Assembly (NCBI GenBank): GCA_017562135.1
Contig: QEYB01000952.1
Coordinates: 372,001-436,000 of the forward strand
From: Dipylidium caninum
Taxonomy: Eukaryota > Platyhelminthes > Cestoda > Cyclophyllidea > Dipylidiidae
Direction: 5' to 3'
DNA length: 64,000 nt
The position numbers and the translations under genes were made by a program. This document shows, one piece after another, positions 37,604-52,600 of this stretch. Below the pieces are notes generated by a model, which made no database searches, was not told the origin of the DNA, and was given only the letters and a program-made list of their open reading frames with translations. How positions within the stretch are numbered: position 1 is the stretch's first letter; the number at the start of each line of letters is the position of its first letter.

Positions 37604-40600
37604 GTAAGTATAACTATTCTGGAACGGAGAATGGCAGTGCACCATGTGGAGTATCTGGGGAGGAGCGAAAGCACAGTTTTACCTCACAGTCTGTCTTAAT
37701 GTCAGGTGCATGAATGACCCGGGACTATGTGCTCCCAAAGAAAAACGAAGATCGTCGCTCAGCTTTTTTTCCGTAATAAGGAAAGAAGACTATGGTTGTT
37801 GAGCCCATTCGTGGTCTGTGGATGACCCTAATTTTGTATACCTCAGAGTCAAGCTATAAATGCAAAAATGTGCGATGTAAGTCCTGCCCAATTCAGGCGA
37901 GGACATCCCACTTTCATAGCGATAGCGACGCCAGGCTAACTTTTCTGAGAAGTAGCCTTGACAACAAGGGCTTTTTAGGTCTCCTTCCGCTGATCTTTTC
38001 CCACAGTAGAAGACGACTTCCACATTCTGCTGGTTCGCGGTTCAGGACTCGGGAACCGAACTGTTAAGTTGTCTGAAGCCGATTTAGCCTCGCGGGTGGG
38101 GAGTGAATCCACACATCTGCTTCAGAGTGCACCGGAGAGGCGTATAACAACGGTTTTTACGATCAGATTATGAGAGAACAGGCATTCTCTAAGGATCGTT
38201 AATTTGGCAAGGTTGAGAAGAGGGCTGATGCTGCTCCATTCTTGTTTGAGCTCTCTACGATGAAGAGTGCACTTTTGACTTTGCGTTCCTTGCGCCACCC
38301 TGAATATGCCTGCCCCATTAAAAGTGCGACTCCACCGTCCTCTTCAATGCAACCAAGTGAATTAAAGTAGACTTCTAAGGCGGCAGTGGGTAAATAGTTA
38401 AAATAATCAGATTAAACGAGTCAATGAGTTGATATGGCAGGAGACCGAGATTCATCGTGGTGCACCCGAGGAGCAATGCAACAGCTTTTGACTTCACTCT
38501 AGTCCCCTAGTCGGAAGGAGGGCCTCGAAGTGTGTTTGGTTTCACACAAATGCCTAAGAGGGAATTCTCCCCTCCCATTTGTCTTCTGTCACCTCGTTTC
38601 CCAGCCTTTGGAACAAGATAACAATTAGCCTTTCCCACAACGCGGCTCAGAAGTCGCTTTACTTAGGGCAGGAATGTGTTGTTTGTGGTGTACGATGCCC
38701 ACACCGCCGAGGGCGTCGTTTGCGCTGAATGACTTCGCCCAACCGCGTCAGCAGCAACAGCGGCCCACGCGGTGAGTCAGTGGCGCACCGCCGTCCGAGC
38801 GGGCTGTCGCACTGCGTCGCCGTCGCCGTCGCCGTCCACGTCGCCGCGCCATGGCACGGCACGGCACGGCACGGCACGGCACGGCACGGCACGGCATGGC
38901 ATGGCATGGCACGGGTGGCCGAGGCCAGAAGACGTGAGCAAGCTTTAAAATGACTGAGGAGAGCGTTTTCCTCATTTTACCACTCCTTTAAAAAGTGAAT
39001 GGACTCGGATGTGGGTGACGCCACTAGCTTCTCCACTTCCTTAAATATCGGTTTAAGTTGTACAGATTTTTCTTAACTAGTCTTTAATTGAGAAAAGAGG
39101 AAAGCAAACGCCAGTTTAACGTCAACCGCGAGGTTCGGTAACCATCTCCTAAGGCTAGTAATAAAAACCCAGGGGCAAACGAAGTTGTACAGAGTTTTTT
39201 TCTGAAACGGGCGCTGGATTCGCGCCAGCCTGGGACTACGCCAGAATGTATTTGTTCATCGCCACAGTCGCCTGGTTTGGTGGGTGTTTAAATCTCGCCT
39301 TTGGGCTAGGTTTCAGGAAAGGTGTCTGACGGCAAAATGTTTGTCGTCTGAGATAATGGCGGCACTACCCTTGTTCCGCGCCTGGAACAATGGGAAAGCG
39401 GAAGTTAAAGAAGTTAATCAACTCCCAATCGAAACTGCCTTAATTAATTAATAAAGTATTTGTTAAATATCTCAATGAGTGAAATCAGGGAGCTCATTAT
39501 TTGTTCTTTAGTTTGTCTTACCAAAAGTAAATGTAGCGCAGATTTGCCCAAATGCCACTACTTGTCCGCTGCGGCGATCTCCACAATCTTTCGCCTTTAA
39601 TAAGTAAATGGGAACCCGGTTATTGCCCGGAACTCGCAGAGGTGATAAGGGATAAGAGCATGGTTAAGGTTTTTTATGTTATCCTCCCTCAATGCTCTTT
39701 TCTTTTCCATTGAAGCTTGTGCTAGCTAGAAAAGTGCATCCTGTGGATTTCTCAGAAGGCTTTTGGGTCGGCATGGGACTGATATTTTTGAGATATCCAG
39801 GGTGAACGAGGCACCTGTGGAGCTCTTCGAGGCGGTTGAGGTCTGGGTCCTGACATTTAAGCTATTGGAAGGTACTGGGCAGTGCCCGACCAGCCTCTGC
39901 CTTTTTAACTAACAAGACACGCAGTTCGGGAGCAGAAACCTTGTGCAAATCGAGAGGAGCCCGAGGTATAATCTCGCGATAAGCAGAGCGCTTAGACTTC
40001 GAGTTCTTTGGATGGGAGGCTCCAGAAAAGCTATATTATAGCTGCACAGGCACTGATGAAAGCAATGGGAGTATGCTTACCAATATTACGGCCTTGTAGA
40101 ACGGACTGAACGCCCTCCACTTGGCCTCGAGGGAGGGTCACCTGCCCATCGTTCGGTTGCTCCTGGATCATCACGCAGCAATCGATGCAAAGACGAACCG
40201 CGGCAACACTGCTCTCCACATTGCCAGTCTCGCTGGGCGGAGCGAGATCATCCACCTTCTCGTGGAACGAGGCGCCGATGTAAACGCCAGATCCCAGGTT
40301 TGTTAGCATTCCTCCTCCTTCTCAGGTAGATACCTTTTGGTAGAGCGCACCTTTCCTCCCAACTCCGGTTACGGCAACTTCAGTCTAACACTACCGCCTC
40401 TTAAAGGTGGATTTTCAAATTTCTCATAAAGTGGGTAATATGGAATATCCGTGCGACTGCAGCACACATATCCCACTGGTGACTTTCCTTGTCCAAACCA
40501 TTTATTTGGCGTTTTATAAAACCCTATAGTCGGGTACTTGCCCCCCTTGTCATGCTCAAATATCCAACTGACAGTGAACAGGAGAGCATCGCATTTTGCA

Positions 40601-43600
40601 TCTAACGCGATGTCTGGCGCGGGAAACTTCCGTCTCCCAGATGCCTGATGTCATCCAGCAGTTGGAATTAAAATGTTTGCATGAAAGGCAAAAAAGGCCC
40701 AAGGCCAGGCACCAATGCAGGTGGGTATGCGCACTCTACCTTTCGACGTAGTCTTGCGAATTTTAGAATATGTGGTATTGAGACGCGTGTAATGAGAGTC
40801 ACTTAAGTCTGGCAGTTGTGTGCGCGTTAAAGGCCACCAGAACCTGACGGGGAATTCTCTCTTCTCCATCGGTCTTGTCATGTGCACCGCGGTGAAAAAC
40901 CACGGCTTTTGGCATGCTATGTGCACAAATCCACTCTCAATTCGGGATGCTCGAAGTGGAGTGCCACCGACTCTTCCAAGACTCGGGTAGTCCTCGGGTC
41001 TGGCGAACTTATCATCCTGACGCACTGCGAAAGTGGAAATCAGCCTCCCCCGCGGTGCCAAGGGGGCGCAGTGAGGCGGCATTTTTGCCCTGAGCCCATC
41101 TCACGTAATGACATTTATGTTCGGCTATAGTCGGTTTTCCTACACAGAGCATGCTCGTCTTTTTGTCTGACTTAATTGCCGAATTGGGAGGTGCCACTCG
41201 TCGCGGATACCCATTTTCACTACTGCTCCAGCTACTGCGTGCTCGAGTGCTCGCGTAAGCTAATGTTCCTTAATTGAGTCTATTTACTCGCTTTTCCTTG
41301 CAGAACGGATTTACTCCACTCTACATGGCGGCCCAGGAGAATCATGCAGACATCGTTGAATACTTGCTGAACAAGGGGGCCGACCAAGCCTTGGCGACAG
41401 ATGTAAGATTTGGGTCTGGGCTTGGTGGTCTGCTCGTTTCTGCCTCCACATAGAATAAGTCATTGAGGCTTTACTGTCCGACACTCGAGGGGAAAGCCTT
41501 TCGAAACTGGTCTGTTGAACACTTGCTGCATCCCATTGTCTTTTCCACCAGTCTCTCGTCCGCTTTATTAACCATCAGCGCCACGGGGAGCACCATGGGG
41601 ATTCCCCTCCTGGTAATATTCCTTACGGCTTAGTGGGTCGTTTCCCGAACACGATCTCGTGGAGCCCTTCCATTGTTTCATGATCGTGTTCAACTCCCTA
41701 TCCTTGGCCTGTTGCGTCTCGTACAACGACGGTCGTGAGTAGAGGCATTCTTCGTTACTGCTCACCTCAGCAGCGCACAAGTGACGAGTGTTTAGTCAGC
41801 AGCCACATAAAGGACATGTAGCCAATAGGTCACACCCTCATTCTGAGGCCCCGCCTCAGGATGATTGACGCCCCACGAGTTGTCATGGTGCGAGAGTTTG
41901 TCACTTTTGAGAAGTGCTGCTCAACCGAGCAAATACCGTGCAGTACACCACACCTTTCCTTTCACTGTAAAAGAGTCCACTGCCTATAACTCAGGCTGAC
42001 TCAAATGAATTGTCATTATCCGCATGCAGCACGAAATTATTTTTGTGTATGCTTCGTCGTGTACACTACAGCAGTGGACAGGGAACGCGATTATGCGGGC
42101 CTTGGCCCTTAATCCAAGACCGCGTTTCATGTTGTAGGCACTCTTGGTAAGTTAAGGGCTTCACTTACGGTAGTCATGCGCTGAGATCATGTTTACCTGT
42201 CCATGTTGCATGGATAAAAGCGACACTGACAGCTATAGCAAGCACATCGTGAAATCTTTGGTGGGCGCCCTTTATAGGCTCTGATCATGAGGCCAACAGG
42301 GAGACGCAAGGACGTTTGAAAAGCAAATCCTCTTTCTCTTACACAGGACGGCTTCACCCCTCTGGCCGTGGCCCTCCAGCTCTGTCATGACTCAGTAGTT
42401 TCGTTGTTACTGGAACGAGATTCCGGTGGAAAGGGCCGCCTACCCGCGCTGCATGTTGCTGCAAAGAAGGATGACGTCCACGCCGTCTCCCTTCTACTAG
42501 CTAATAATGATATCAACGTGAATCACGCCTCCACGGTGAGTAGCCTCATTGAGGATAACTGCTCTTTCCTCGATTCCTGAGTGTTCAGGGGGAGGAGGAC
42601 CTGTTCGCGCCCGAGGGATAGAGCGAGGACTTGCATCCATGCCTCCAAAACTAACGTAGACCTGTGCAAAGTGCGCGGACTATTGTGGCCTCAAGTTGCC
42701 GTCTGATGAATCTGTCAACGTCCACGCGCTCATCATTCGCATCTGATTCTTCTTTCTGACTATACGTATACCAACACACCGCACGCTCTTTCGCTTAGTT
42801 TCAGCTTAAGACTTTTCAAACTCAATTAGAGAATATGCACAGCCTTTAATCAAAATCCTGTCGGCTTCTTCTTCACCCTGCCTCTGTAAGAGGCTGTACA
42901 TCTTTGCAAAGTTGTTTTATTCCACACTGGTCAATTGTGCCGGTTTTGTGCTAGTGCACGCAGGCGGGACTGGACTTTTCCGAGAGGATCAATGAAAGCC
43001 TGCGTTTGATTGGCTGCGCGGCGGACGCAATCGCACCGCGCTTCCCTTCTCCTGCACCCTTTTGCCAAATGCGTGGAGTTGCAGCTTTTGTACACAAAAC
43101 ATCAATCACCGAAGCGTGCAGAGCTTTTACTGACCCCATTTGCTTCCCATTTGGTAGCTAAACGCTCTCTCGAAGTAGGCGGTCACATAAACAAGGGGAT
43201 CCATCCGTTTCGAGGGACAGTGATTTCCCCCACTTTGGGGAAAACCTGTAAAGGGTGTCCATTGTGCCTCAAGACCATGCTCTTTTTTCACTCTTAACCA
43301 AGCGTACTGATTTCGGCAGATGAGATTTCATCTGACTAAAGTCTTAACACTCGGAAAAGTAATTGACTTGACATCCCCTGCGAGTTTGTTTACCATCTGC
43401 ATAATTAAAGTCCTAATTTTATTAGACAGACTTGGGAGCAGTAGGGAAAAACAAAGGGATAGGTTTTTATGAAATTCCCCGGTTCACGGTTTCCTCTCAT
43501 ATTAGAAAGGTCGAATTGCCCGACACTTAGGCGTGATTTCTCGAGGCCGAAAAAGCACCTTTTCAAATGTTCTGCAATTAAAGCACTCGATATATATGCT

Positions 43601-46600
43601 TCCGTTGTTCCCGGAGAGGAGAATTTCAACTGGCATAGTTTTGTATCATCACTTGTCATGGTTCAGGGGGAAACGCCTCTCGTGGGACACGACATCTGCT
43701 CCACAAGACCGTATGGGGGCGAAAGCTGTAGGTTCATGGCGGAGCTCACTAAGGCGTTTCCCGCATTTAAGTCCATCATGACAAGAGCACGACAAGTAGT
43801 GGCTCAAATGGCTGAGTTTCGCTTGGTTTTGTATGATGGTGCTACACGCTTCAATGAAGCTTCATGTCGCAGCTCTTTTCCCCTTGACCCATTAAACAGA
43901 TGCCGGCCATTTCTCCTTTCCGTGCCTTCTCCTTTTCCATTTTCTGCTCACCATACGAGTAAAGCGTGACGTAAAGTTGCTTTAACTCGCAGTCCAGTTG
44001 AAGCTGTCTGTGCAGCGAAGCGAGGTTCTCCAGCCTGACTTGAATTGTGGAGTCGGACTACGACCACCTGAGCGCGCTGGTGCACTGGGAGTTGGCGGCG
44101 AGGCAAGGGGCGCTGTGGAATTACTGCTGCGAACAGGACTTTTGGACATTTGACTAAGCATCTCGAAGTGTAGGGGAGTCTACGTTATGGACACGAATAT
44201 TATGCTTAGAAAAAATGCAGCAGTTTCAACAGGGATGTCTATCAAGTCTACGATGTCAAACAATGTGGTTTTCATCGCATTTATTTGAGAGGCTGGTTGC
44301 TCTCCCCACGCCAGTCAAACAAGTGTTTACCATCCCCTGAGTCTTCAGCAATGGGCCACGACGACCGCAATTATTCTTCATTCCCTTTCAGCTTGGTTTT
44401 ACCCCCCTGCATATCGCAGCACGGTACGGAAATTTGAAGGTCGCACGTGTCCTGATAAACAACGGGGCCGACGTAAATTACTGTGCTAAAGTAAGTTCTG
44501 ACCGTAGGCTTCTGGTCTCTTTACCACTTGGAATGCTACACTCTTGATGGTTGAAGTTGAGGGCGCTACGCTAATGAGATCTTTGGCTTGAGCGATTTAT
44601 GCTGTGAGTGGGAACGAAGCTTCCCAACATTACAAAGTCCCGAAAAGGGGTTTTTTAAACAGGCTTAGAAAACCATCACTAGCGTTTGCCAATGCTATTT
44701 CAATCGAGACGATGTAGGAGGTATGTACAGGGATCCACGGTTGTAATTCACCTCAAAGGTCTAAAATCTGACAAAAATGGAAGCCACGTGTGTACTCAGG
44801 TTAAAAGCAATTCTTGCCCTGTTGCTGCAAAGTTCACATCTATTGAAATTCCGCCTCTTGTTGACTGCCGAAATGAATTTGTTGCCTCATGAGCACCTTG
44901 CGTTAAGCTACCTGTCCGAGCCCTTCCGGCATTGTGGCGGTAGCCAGCCAATAAGTTGCTACCCGGTTATTCAGCGGGCCTCGCTGTCCCTTTCAGGACA
45001 GCATAACACCTCTTCACCTGGCGGCGAAGTGGGGCAAAGCAGAGATGACCCAGCTGCTGATCGAGAAGGGCGCTCAACTGGACGCGAGGACAAGAGACGG
45101 CCTAACGCCGATGCACACGGCGGCGCGGTCCGGCCACACCAACGTGCTCCAGGTCCTCCTCAACGCAGGCGCCAGCATTACCGCCAAAACCAGGGTGAGC
45201 GGAATTTTGTCCCTTCTCCCTGTGGTCTGGGGTCTGTCTTCAGTCTTTAGACAAAGCTAATATTCTATTTAGCATGCGACTGTCCAACCTCTGCCCTATC
45301 CACTACCTTAGTGGACAAGTCAGAGCAAAAGTATTCAGTGGGCTCCCAAAGGGTCCGTTTAGCCTAAGTAACGGCAACTAGACATTATCGTCGTCAACTC
45401 CGGTCTCACTCCCAGTCATACTTCCTCCACCCCAAACATTTGGGAAAAACGAAATGCAATGCGAGGTTGGTGTGAGCTGGAAATTCCCCAAAATGGCAAA
45501 TAAATTCTACCCAGTGGCTTTGCAGCTCCTCTCCTCGTCACGCATTGCTAGCCAACCTTCAACGCCGTTTACTCGAAAGTTTGGGCGACCAGACTGCAAA
45601 ATCCTCTCCTAGTATTTGTTGGGTTGAACTTTTGCTAAGGTTAAATCAGCGATAAAAAGTTCGACACCTTGACACCACGGCCAGGGCGTATGGGGGAAAT
45701 CAGTTTTCACACCGACTAGACCTTAGCTCGAGGCTATCTACTTAATCTACTTGGTTCCACTCTAAGGGAAAAGCCACTCCGTCTTATTTGAACCAGCATT
45801 ATTGTCATTTGCTTCAGAACGGCTTCTCACCCCTCCACATGGCTGCCCAGAGCGACCACGCGGATACAGCCAAGTTGCTGCTGAACAAAGGATCACCACC
45901 AGATGATGTGACAATGGTAAGTCGCGTTGCGGAGTACGTTGTTCTCGTCTGCCACGACCAGCCCGAGGGCCTTTTCTATTCAGCAGTCAAGTCGGCATAA
46001 TAAGTATGTCTTTGCGGATGATGGGAAAAAGTTCTGCCTGATCCACGGCCACGGGTAGGTAAGCGCGTAGGTGGTAGGTAGGAATGTTGTCTGGCACATT
46101 CAGTTTCCTTCCGGTCCATTGCAGGCGGGACGTAATTAGGGACGCAATTACGCGATTTTCCGCTCCTGCAGTCTGTCCGGAGCCTCGCGTTTTGTATGGT
46201 TTGGCCTCACACACATCTCGACCCCATCGTCCTGACCTTCCCATGACCTAATCATCGGCCAAATCTTGACGTGTTTACTACCATGACGACATTATATATG
46301 ACACAAGACGCCATCGCGTTTAATAACAACTCTCTGCGCGGTAATCAGCGGCGAGAACTGACGCTGGACAGAGCCTACCATTTTGTGCCGCATCTTGTTT
46401 TCCGAGAGATCCCAACTACAACTTTACTTCCTTTTGCCACAAAATAAACCGACATCTATTGCCATGGGCTTTGCTAGGAGCATAATGACTAGGAAGGCAT
46501 TCTGAATCTACTGTTCCCCTCAGGATTTCAGCCTTTTCTTTTATCCCTTTAAGGATTACTTGACACCGCTCCATATCGCCGCCCACTGTGGCAATACAAA

Positions 46601-49600
46601 GGTCGCTCAAGTCCTTCTTGACCATCGCTGCGACCCCAATCTCCGCGCATTTGTAAGTCAGCACCCCATGAACAGCACTTCATGAGTGTCTGAGTCCAGT
46701 GGGTAAACTCTCCGCATAACCGGGGCCCTACCGTCTGGAAGCGTCTTTTGTGTCTACCCCAAAGACTGCAGATGTGGAACACGACTTAGTGAGGCCCAGC
46801 GGTTACAGTACCTGTGTACACGGCAACATTCACGAGCATAGTCGCCCAGTAATGATCATAGAGACGCAGCCGAGCTGTTGTCATTGGGTGAATCACAAAG
46901 CTTTGAGCGTAGGTAGTCTTAGGTCATTCAAGTGCTCGTGGTCAGCCTGGTCTCGCGTTCCTAGACCTTCTGCAGAACCACCTATGGAACAGAAAACGTC
47001 GCTGTGAGTCGCTCTTTGCAGTTGTCCATGCTATCAGGCTCAGCATAGCTGCCAGATCCGCCGCATACGTGGTGGAGGTAGAAACATTGCGCGATTGGCG
47101 GACCGCACTGAATTGCTTAGCTATGTTTATTTTGCTTTGTAGAACGGTTTCACCCCTCTTCACGTGGCGTGCAAAAAGATGAAAATTAGAATTATAGAAT
47201 TGCTGCTCAAAAAAGGCGTCACCGTTGACGCCACCACCCAGGTAATCCGCCCTTCCGCCTTTCATTTCGCGCTTTCATCAGAGCCGGGCTGCCTCGAGGC
47301 AGAAGTCGGGCTAAAGGGTGTGGTGATAGCAAGGTCTAGGCTACGGCCTACTGATACCCTCGAGTCGGCGTCGTGGGACCTCCTCTTCCCTCCCAAACTA
47401 TGGGTCATTTCTAGCGTCCCGCATAGGTGAATACGCAGGGGCCCACGATCAGGTGCAACCCCCCTGCGTCCCCAAAATCTCCGAGGCTGTGGTCAAATTT
47501 TCGACTGTTTCACAAGCCATGGCTCCAGTCTGGCTTCTGATTACCCCGATTAAAGCGCATGCTGCATGCAGATAAGCGCTGGAAGCACTCTGCCCACCAG
47601 TAGCCCCAAGAGTGTATCGGAACTGAGGGAGCCGCCCGGGGGGTGGCGCAATACACCGGCTGCACGACTGAAATTAGCAACGAAGACTAGACACATTTAA
47701 GGTGGATAGAACAAAACGCTCGGCATGGCCACCATTGGGTAGTAGTGGGAGAATGACATTTCAGTTGGGGGAGGTGATCACGAGCAGGTGACAGCTAATG
47801 ACACTTTTTTCCTCTATGTCAAGGCTGGTCTGACGCCGTTACACGCGGCAGCCTTTGTCGGGTGTTCTGAAGCTGCGAGCCTGCTTCTACAGCGCGGAGC
47901 CAATGTAAATCAAGTGACGATGCGTGGCGAAACACCCCTTCACTTTGCAGTCCGTGGACGTCATGTCGAGACAATTAAACTGTTGCTCAAAAACTCAGCC
48001 TCTGTCAATGCTAAAGCCAAAGTAAGCGGGTCATCTGTCACATCCTCTTCGGTTCTTTTATTTAAGGCGGTTGTCGGCGCGTTTTGCCTTGTGGGTCATT
48101 AACATCGCATGTGCTCTGGAGCAACGGGTAACTTCAGAATCCTTAGCGACGAGCAGAGCCTATGGGTGCTCACACCCATTTGTCTATTAGGCCACTTAGT
48201 CTTGCCTGGGCAAGTGAGGAGTCAGCAGCTCGTCGTCGTCGCCCTTTCCCAAGTGACCATCGCAAGAGAGAGCTCTTTTGATTAGTTTGCACGCGGATGA
48301 ACGGGAACCGACCCCATTTGTCTCATGGACTTACGGCAGTGTTTGCGTGAGCTTACTCGGGACTAACGAGAATAGTGACTGGTTCACCGACAGATCGTCA
48401 AAGTGATAGGTGGGGAAGGGACTTGTATCAGGCCACCTTATATTTGCTCATTCTGCCGCGTTATGAGGGCTGCTAGCTGCAAAGCTTAGGAGTGATATTT
48501 GAACAGGAAAGCCGAGAAATCGTTCTCCATGAAGTAAGAGATATTGCTAAAATTGGTTTGAGAAAAGTCTTTTCGAAATTCTTGTCTGACATATTTTTTG
48601 GTGCACCTAAGTCTAGAAAGCCAAGATGGACACGTTCGAAAAGATTCTAGCGCTTGGAAGTGAGACGAGAGCCATCTTTAACTACTGGCCTCATAAAATC
48701 TTAGTAGCATTCACGCATGCCCATCCGAATGGTTCTTCGACCACGCATTTGGTTAACCGTGAAAAAATGTGGCGGCATCGTAGGTGCCTCCGATGGTGCT
48801 GCTCTTTAGCCTCCATTGCTGATTCTCCTCACTTCTACACGAAGCATTTAAACTGTGCAGCCGCGAGTGTCTCGTGGGCATCCCGAGTGGTCCCTTTAAG
48901 CCGTGCCTACTGTGGGCTTCTTAGTACAAATTTGCGGCGACATTCGACTGTTACTGGATTTAATTTTGTTTCAACGTGAGCCAGAGCGTGCACTGCGTTG
49001 GGGTGAAAAGCCTGAAGGGTGTGGAACTGAATTAGGCTCGGTAAGCAAGAATGTCCGAGTCTGCGATTGGGGAGATGCACTACCAACGCCCCAAGTGGGC
49101 AAACGCAGAGACTGTGGCGCCTGGAGGCAGTTGGCGGCGATTTGTTCTTGATATAAGTTGAGGATGAATCACATCCTTGCGCGCGTGTGGAGCGCTTGTA
49201 GCTGGCAGAGCGGTATATCTAAGGGGATATTTATGGCAAAAACAACTATCTCCGCATGTGAAAACAGTCTGCACGAAATGCATTGGACTTATTTAAAACG
49301 GTGTGAAAAGGGTGCAGATCCCCTCCAACTCGACAATATACAGGAGCTTATTCGTCTCAATTACAATATTCCCCTCTCTTTTGTTGTTTTCCCGATTTAA
49401 TGGTGCTACTCCCCTCCCCAGGAACAGGCGACGCCTCTGCACATAGCCTTGCGGCTGAAGGATCCAGAAATCGTGAAACTTTTGATTGACGCCGGGGCGG
49501 ATGTTCAATCGGAGGCCCGCGGAAAGCACCAACCCATCCATCTCGCTGCAAAAGTCGGCGATGTTGACATCATTCGTTTGATTGTTGCAAAGGGCGCCCA

Positions 49601-52600
49601 AAGTGAAGCCCACACAAAGGTACGCAACATTTTTTGCTCCCTTTTGCGTCTCAACTGTGATTTTTCACCTGGATTGATCATTAGCTTCACGTTCCACAAA
49701 GGAATTATCCACATCCGGTTTGTAAGCCTTGCTATAAGGCATTTGATCACGTCCTATTCCGCTACGACGACGGAGCCGCCTTTTAGCGCAGACTATCCTA
49801 ATCTAGTCTGGCGGCGTTGTTGTGGCTATGAGAGCTGGCTTGTGAACTCGCTTGGGAGCAAATCATTTTCCACCCGGGTAGCTTCACACAGCTTCGAATT
49901 TGAACCCGCCCAACCTTGTGGCTCCGTTGAGAATTAGAATGAACCGGTCGCAGTGGATGGAGCAGTTAGGAAGACTGAAGTAGCCCTTCCTTTAAACCTT
50001 ACTTTGAACGCCTCAAGTCATTGTTGTGGCTACCAGCGCCTACATCTGCGCGCGAGTTAGACTTATTAATGTGAATTTGTCGGGTGGATTAGTTTAAAAC
50101 TGTCTCCAATTAGCGACTCAAATGCCCTCGGTTTTGGGATCCGTGTTTTCGATGTCGAACGGAAACAGTCAACATGCCTAATTCTGCCATTGCGATCATA
50201 CCCGGGTGCTTTATGTCGTTGCATGACTGGACCGGACACGGGTGAGGCGTTGAGCGGAATGCGACAGACTCGCTTGCGAGGAGTCACCGATCCCCTCCTC
50301 GGCCGCACCACACTGAGGCAGCATAGTAACTTGGACTTCCTGTTCCCTTTTAGCGTGGTTACACCGCTCTGCATATAGCCACAAAGCATGGGAAAACAGA
50401 TGTGATGAACTACCTCATAAATGAAGCTAAAGCCGACGTTAACGCCACAGCAAGGAATGGATTGATGCCCTTGCACGTAGCTGTCTACTACGAGTTTCCA
50501 CAGGTAAGAAGATCTTCCATTTTTCCTTATCCACCACGTTTTGCGCACATGGCCACGATGAATACTTGTGTCAGAAGTCGCGATCGGCCCTCCGTGGCCT
50601 CGTCGTTTATCGCACCAACGTGCGCCTCACGTTTTTCATCCGGTGCGGTGCCAACTCGCCATGGCACGACTGGGGCACCCACCCACACACGTCTCCACGA
50701 CGCACGCGTCACAGTCCTGCGGGAATTTCGGTGCCTTTTAGGCTGTCGAGTTGCTGCTATCCCACGGCGCAGATGTGATAGCCAAATGCAAAAACGGATT
50801 TACACCGCTTCACTTATCTGCTAAAATGAAGACCCCACAAATTGCCACTATTCTGCTCAAAGCCAAGGCTCCGCCGGACTGCGTGTCCCAGAACGGTTAT
50901 TCAGCTCTCCACCTAGCGTCTTTAGAAGGTGATTTCGAAATTGTCCGCACGCTGGTGGATGACTACGCCGCTCAAGTCAATCTCTGTGCAAACGTCAGTC
51001 CTTCTTCCCCCTCTGCTGTAAACCGAAAGTCTACTTTCGACGGCAAGTAGACTTACTTTATCACTTTCCTTTACAGGATGCTTTGACGCCGTTGCATCTG
51101 GCGACACAGGCCGGACGCTTGGACGTCGCCGAATTCCTCTTAGCTCACGATGCTGATCCGACAAAGCGGACGAAGAATGGTTACACAGTACTTCACGAGG
51201 CGGCTTACAAGGGGAGCGCTCCGCTGACCAAACTGCTCCTGGCCCAACCTGGTAGGGAGATGATGATGAACAGTCGGACGATTATGGGCTGCACACCTCT
51301 GCATCTGGCCGCCCAACAGGGCTACGCGCAAGTCGTGGACTTACTTCTAGCCGCAGGAGCCGACCCGAACAGTCGAACTATGGTAGGCGTCGCTTTGAAA
51401 AAAGCCTAGTTGAATGCTTTGAGGAGGGGACAGTCAACCGACCAACAATTTAAACGATGATGTCAAATGGAGTGCCACCGAATTATTCTGTAAAAAGTAA
51501 TCGTCAGCTGCGGCATAGAGCTCGACTCTACAATCACCACTCAGCAAAGATGATTGTAAGGTGGAGGGCCACCAGCTTGAAACCCTTCAGGGTTGGGGCA
51601 CAAGCTGTGCCCCATGACGTGGCGGCTCTGTCCGTTTCTTAAATGTTGCGAATGAACCGCATTGCCACGGCATTGTTTTTTTCCCGTTCCGTTAATGCTT
51701 GGCGCAGCTTGTGTTCACGCGCACCGCTTCAGGGCTTTTTTGGCTGCGACCCGCCTTGTTTGAAGCAGTGGTTCGGGAAGTGCTGCATCTCAAAAGGTGG
51801 AGAGCGACACTCTGGTCGCGGAAGAAAGTCAACGTCCTTGAAAGATTAACGCATGTAGCCCACGCCACTACTTGTTGTATGCTTTGCGCGAGATGCAGCG
51901 CGTTCAGTTCGCTCGCCTTTGTGTTGTTAAATAACCCACGGATCCATGCGTTCCACTTCTAGAGGTTAGAACTCAAAAGCTTAAGATTTATGTTTAGGAC
52001 TGAGTCAAGTGTGTTGACATGACCTGTGTAGACGATAACACCTCCAGAAGAAGCAAAGGAATGCATGGAGATTGGAAATGACTCTACGATGCTGAGAATA
52101 TAAGTCATTTCTACTTAGACAAGAAGCATTCTGTTGTCGCCAAGGATGTTATTTCAGTGACTTTACTCTCCTCCGCTGAGGGCAAACTCTTTTGTACCGG
52201 TTATAGCAAGGCTGGACAGCCGCCCAGGTTGCGAGGCGACAACACTACCCCAGCATATTTGAAAGCCTTTCGAGGGTGACCACCGCGGTATCAGACTGGG
52301 ATTCGCCGAGCCTCGAAGGCGCCAGTGCCGACGGTCTCTCGCAAGGCGATCCCCAGTTGGTCGATGGCTCCATGCTACTGGACTCGCCGGCCCAAATGCT
52401 CGGCAGTGTAAATATGATCGAGAGTGAGGACGAAAGTGAGCAATCCCCCCTATTCCTCTCTCCTCTTTTTCCATGTCCTTTCAGTGTTGTCGATCGCTTG
52501 TGCTACGATGTCCACTCCATCGTCGGTTATTTTGTTGCCAGGACCACCACTACAGAGTTTCGATGCTCATAGAGGGAAAGCGTTGGGTAATTGCCGATCG

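Larger units (their letters stand above)
40298..52206 (+). other. Introns within the ANK-repeat part of ankyrin
   Basis: Intervals 40298-41303, 41403-42346, 42536-44391, 44491-44996, 45195-45817, 45917-46553, 46653-47142, 47242-47823, 48022-49421, 49620-50353, 50504-50741, 50994-51076 and 51383-52206. All have GT-AG ends. I see no further exon, RNA gene or mobile element in them; the open frames reported there are short and without family features. Confidence 0.75.

Noticed and set aside
43469..43969. 166-codon plus-strand open frame in ankyrin intron 4
   Set aside because: No conserved motif and no phase-compatible splice pair; it also lies between two repeats that are adjacent in all ankyrins.
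44777..45250. 157-codon plus-strand open frame over ankyrin exon 6
   Set aside because: Out of frame with the ANK repeats 8-9 that are clearly coded here.
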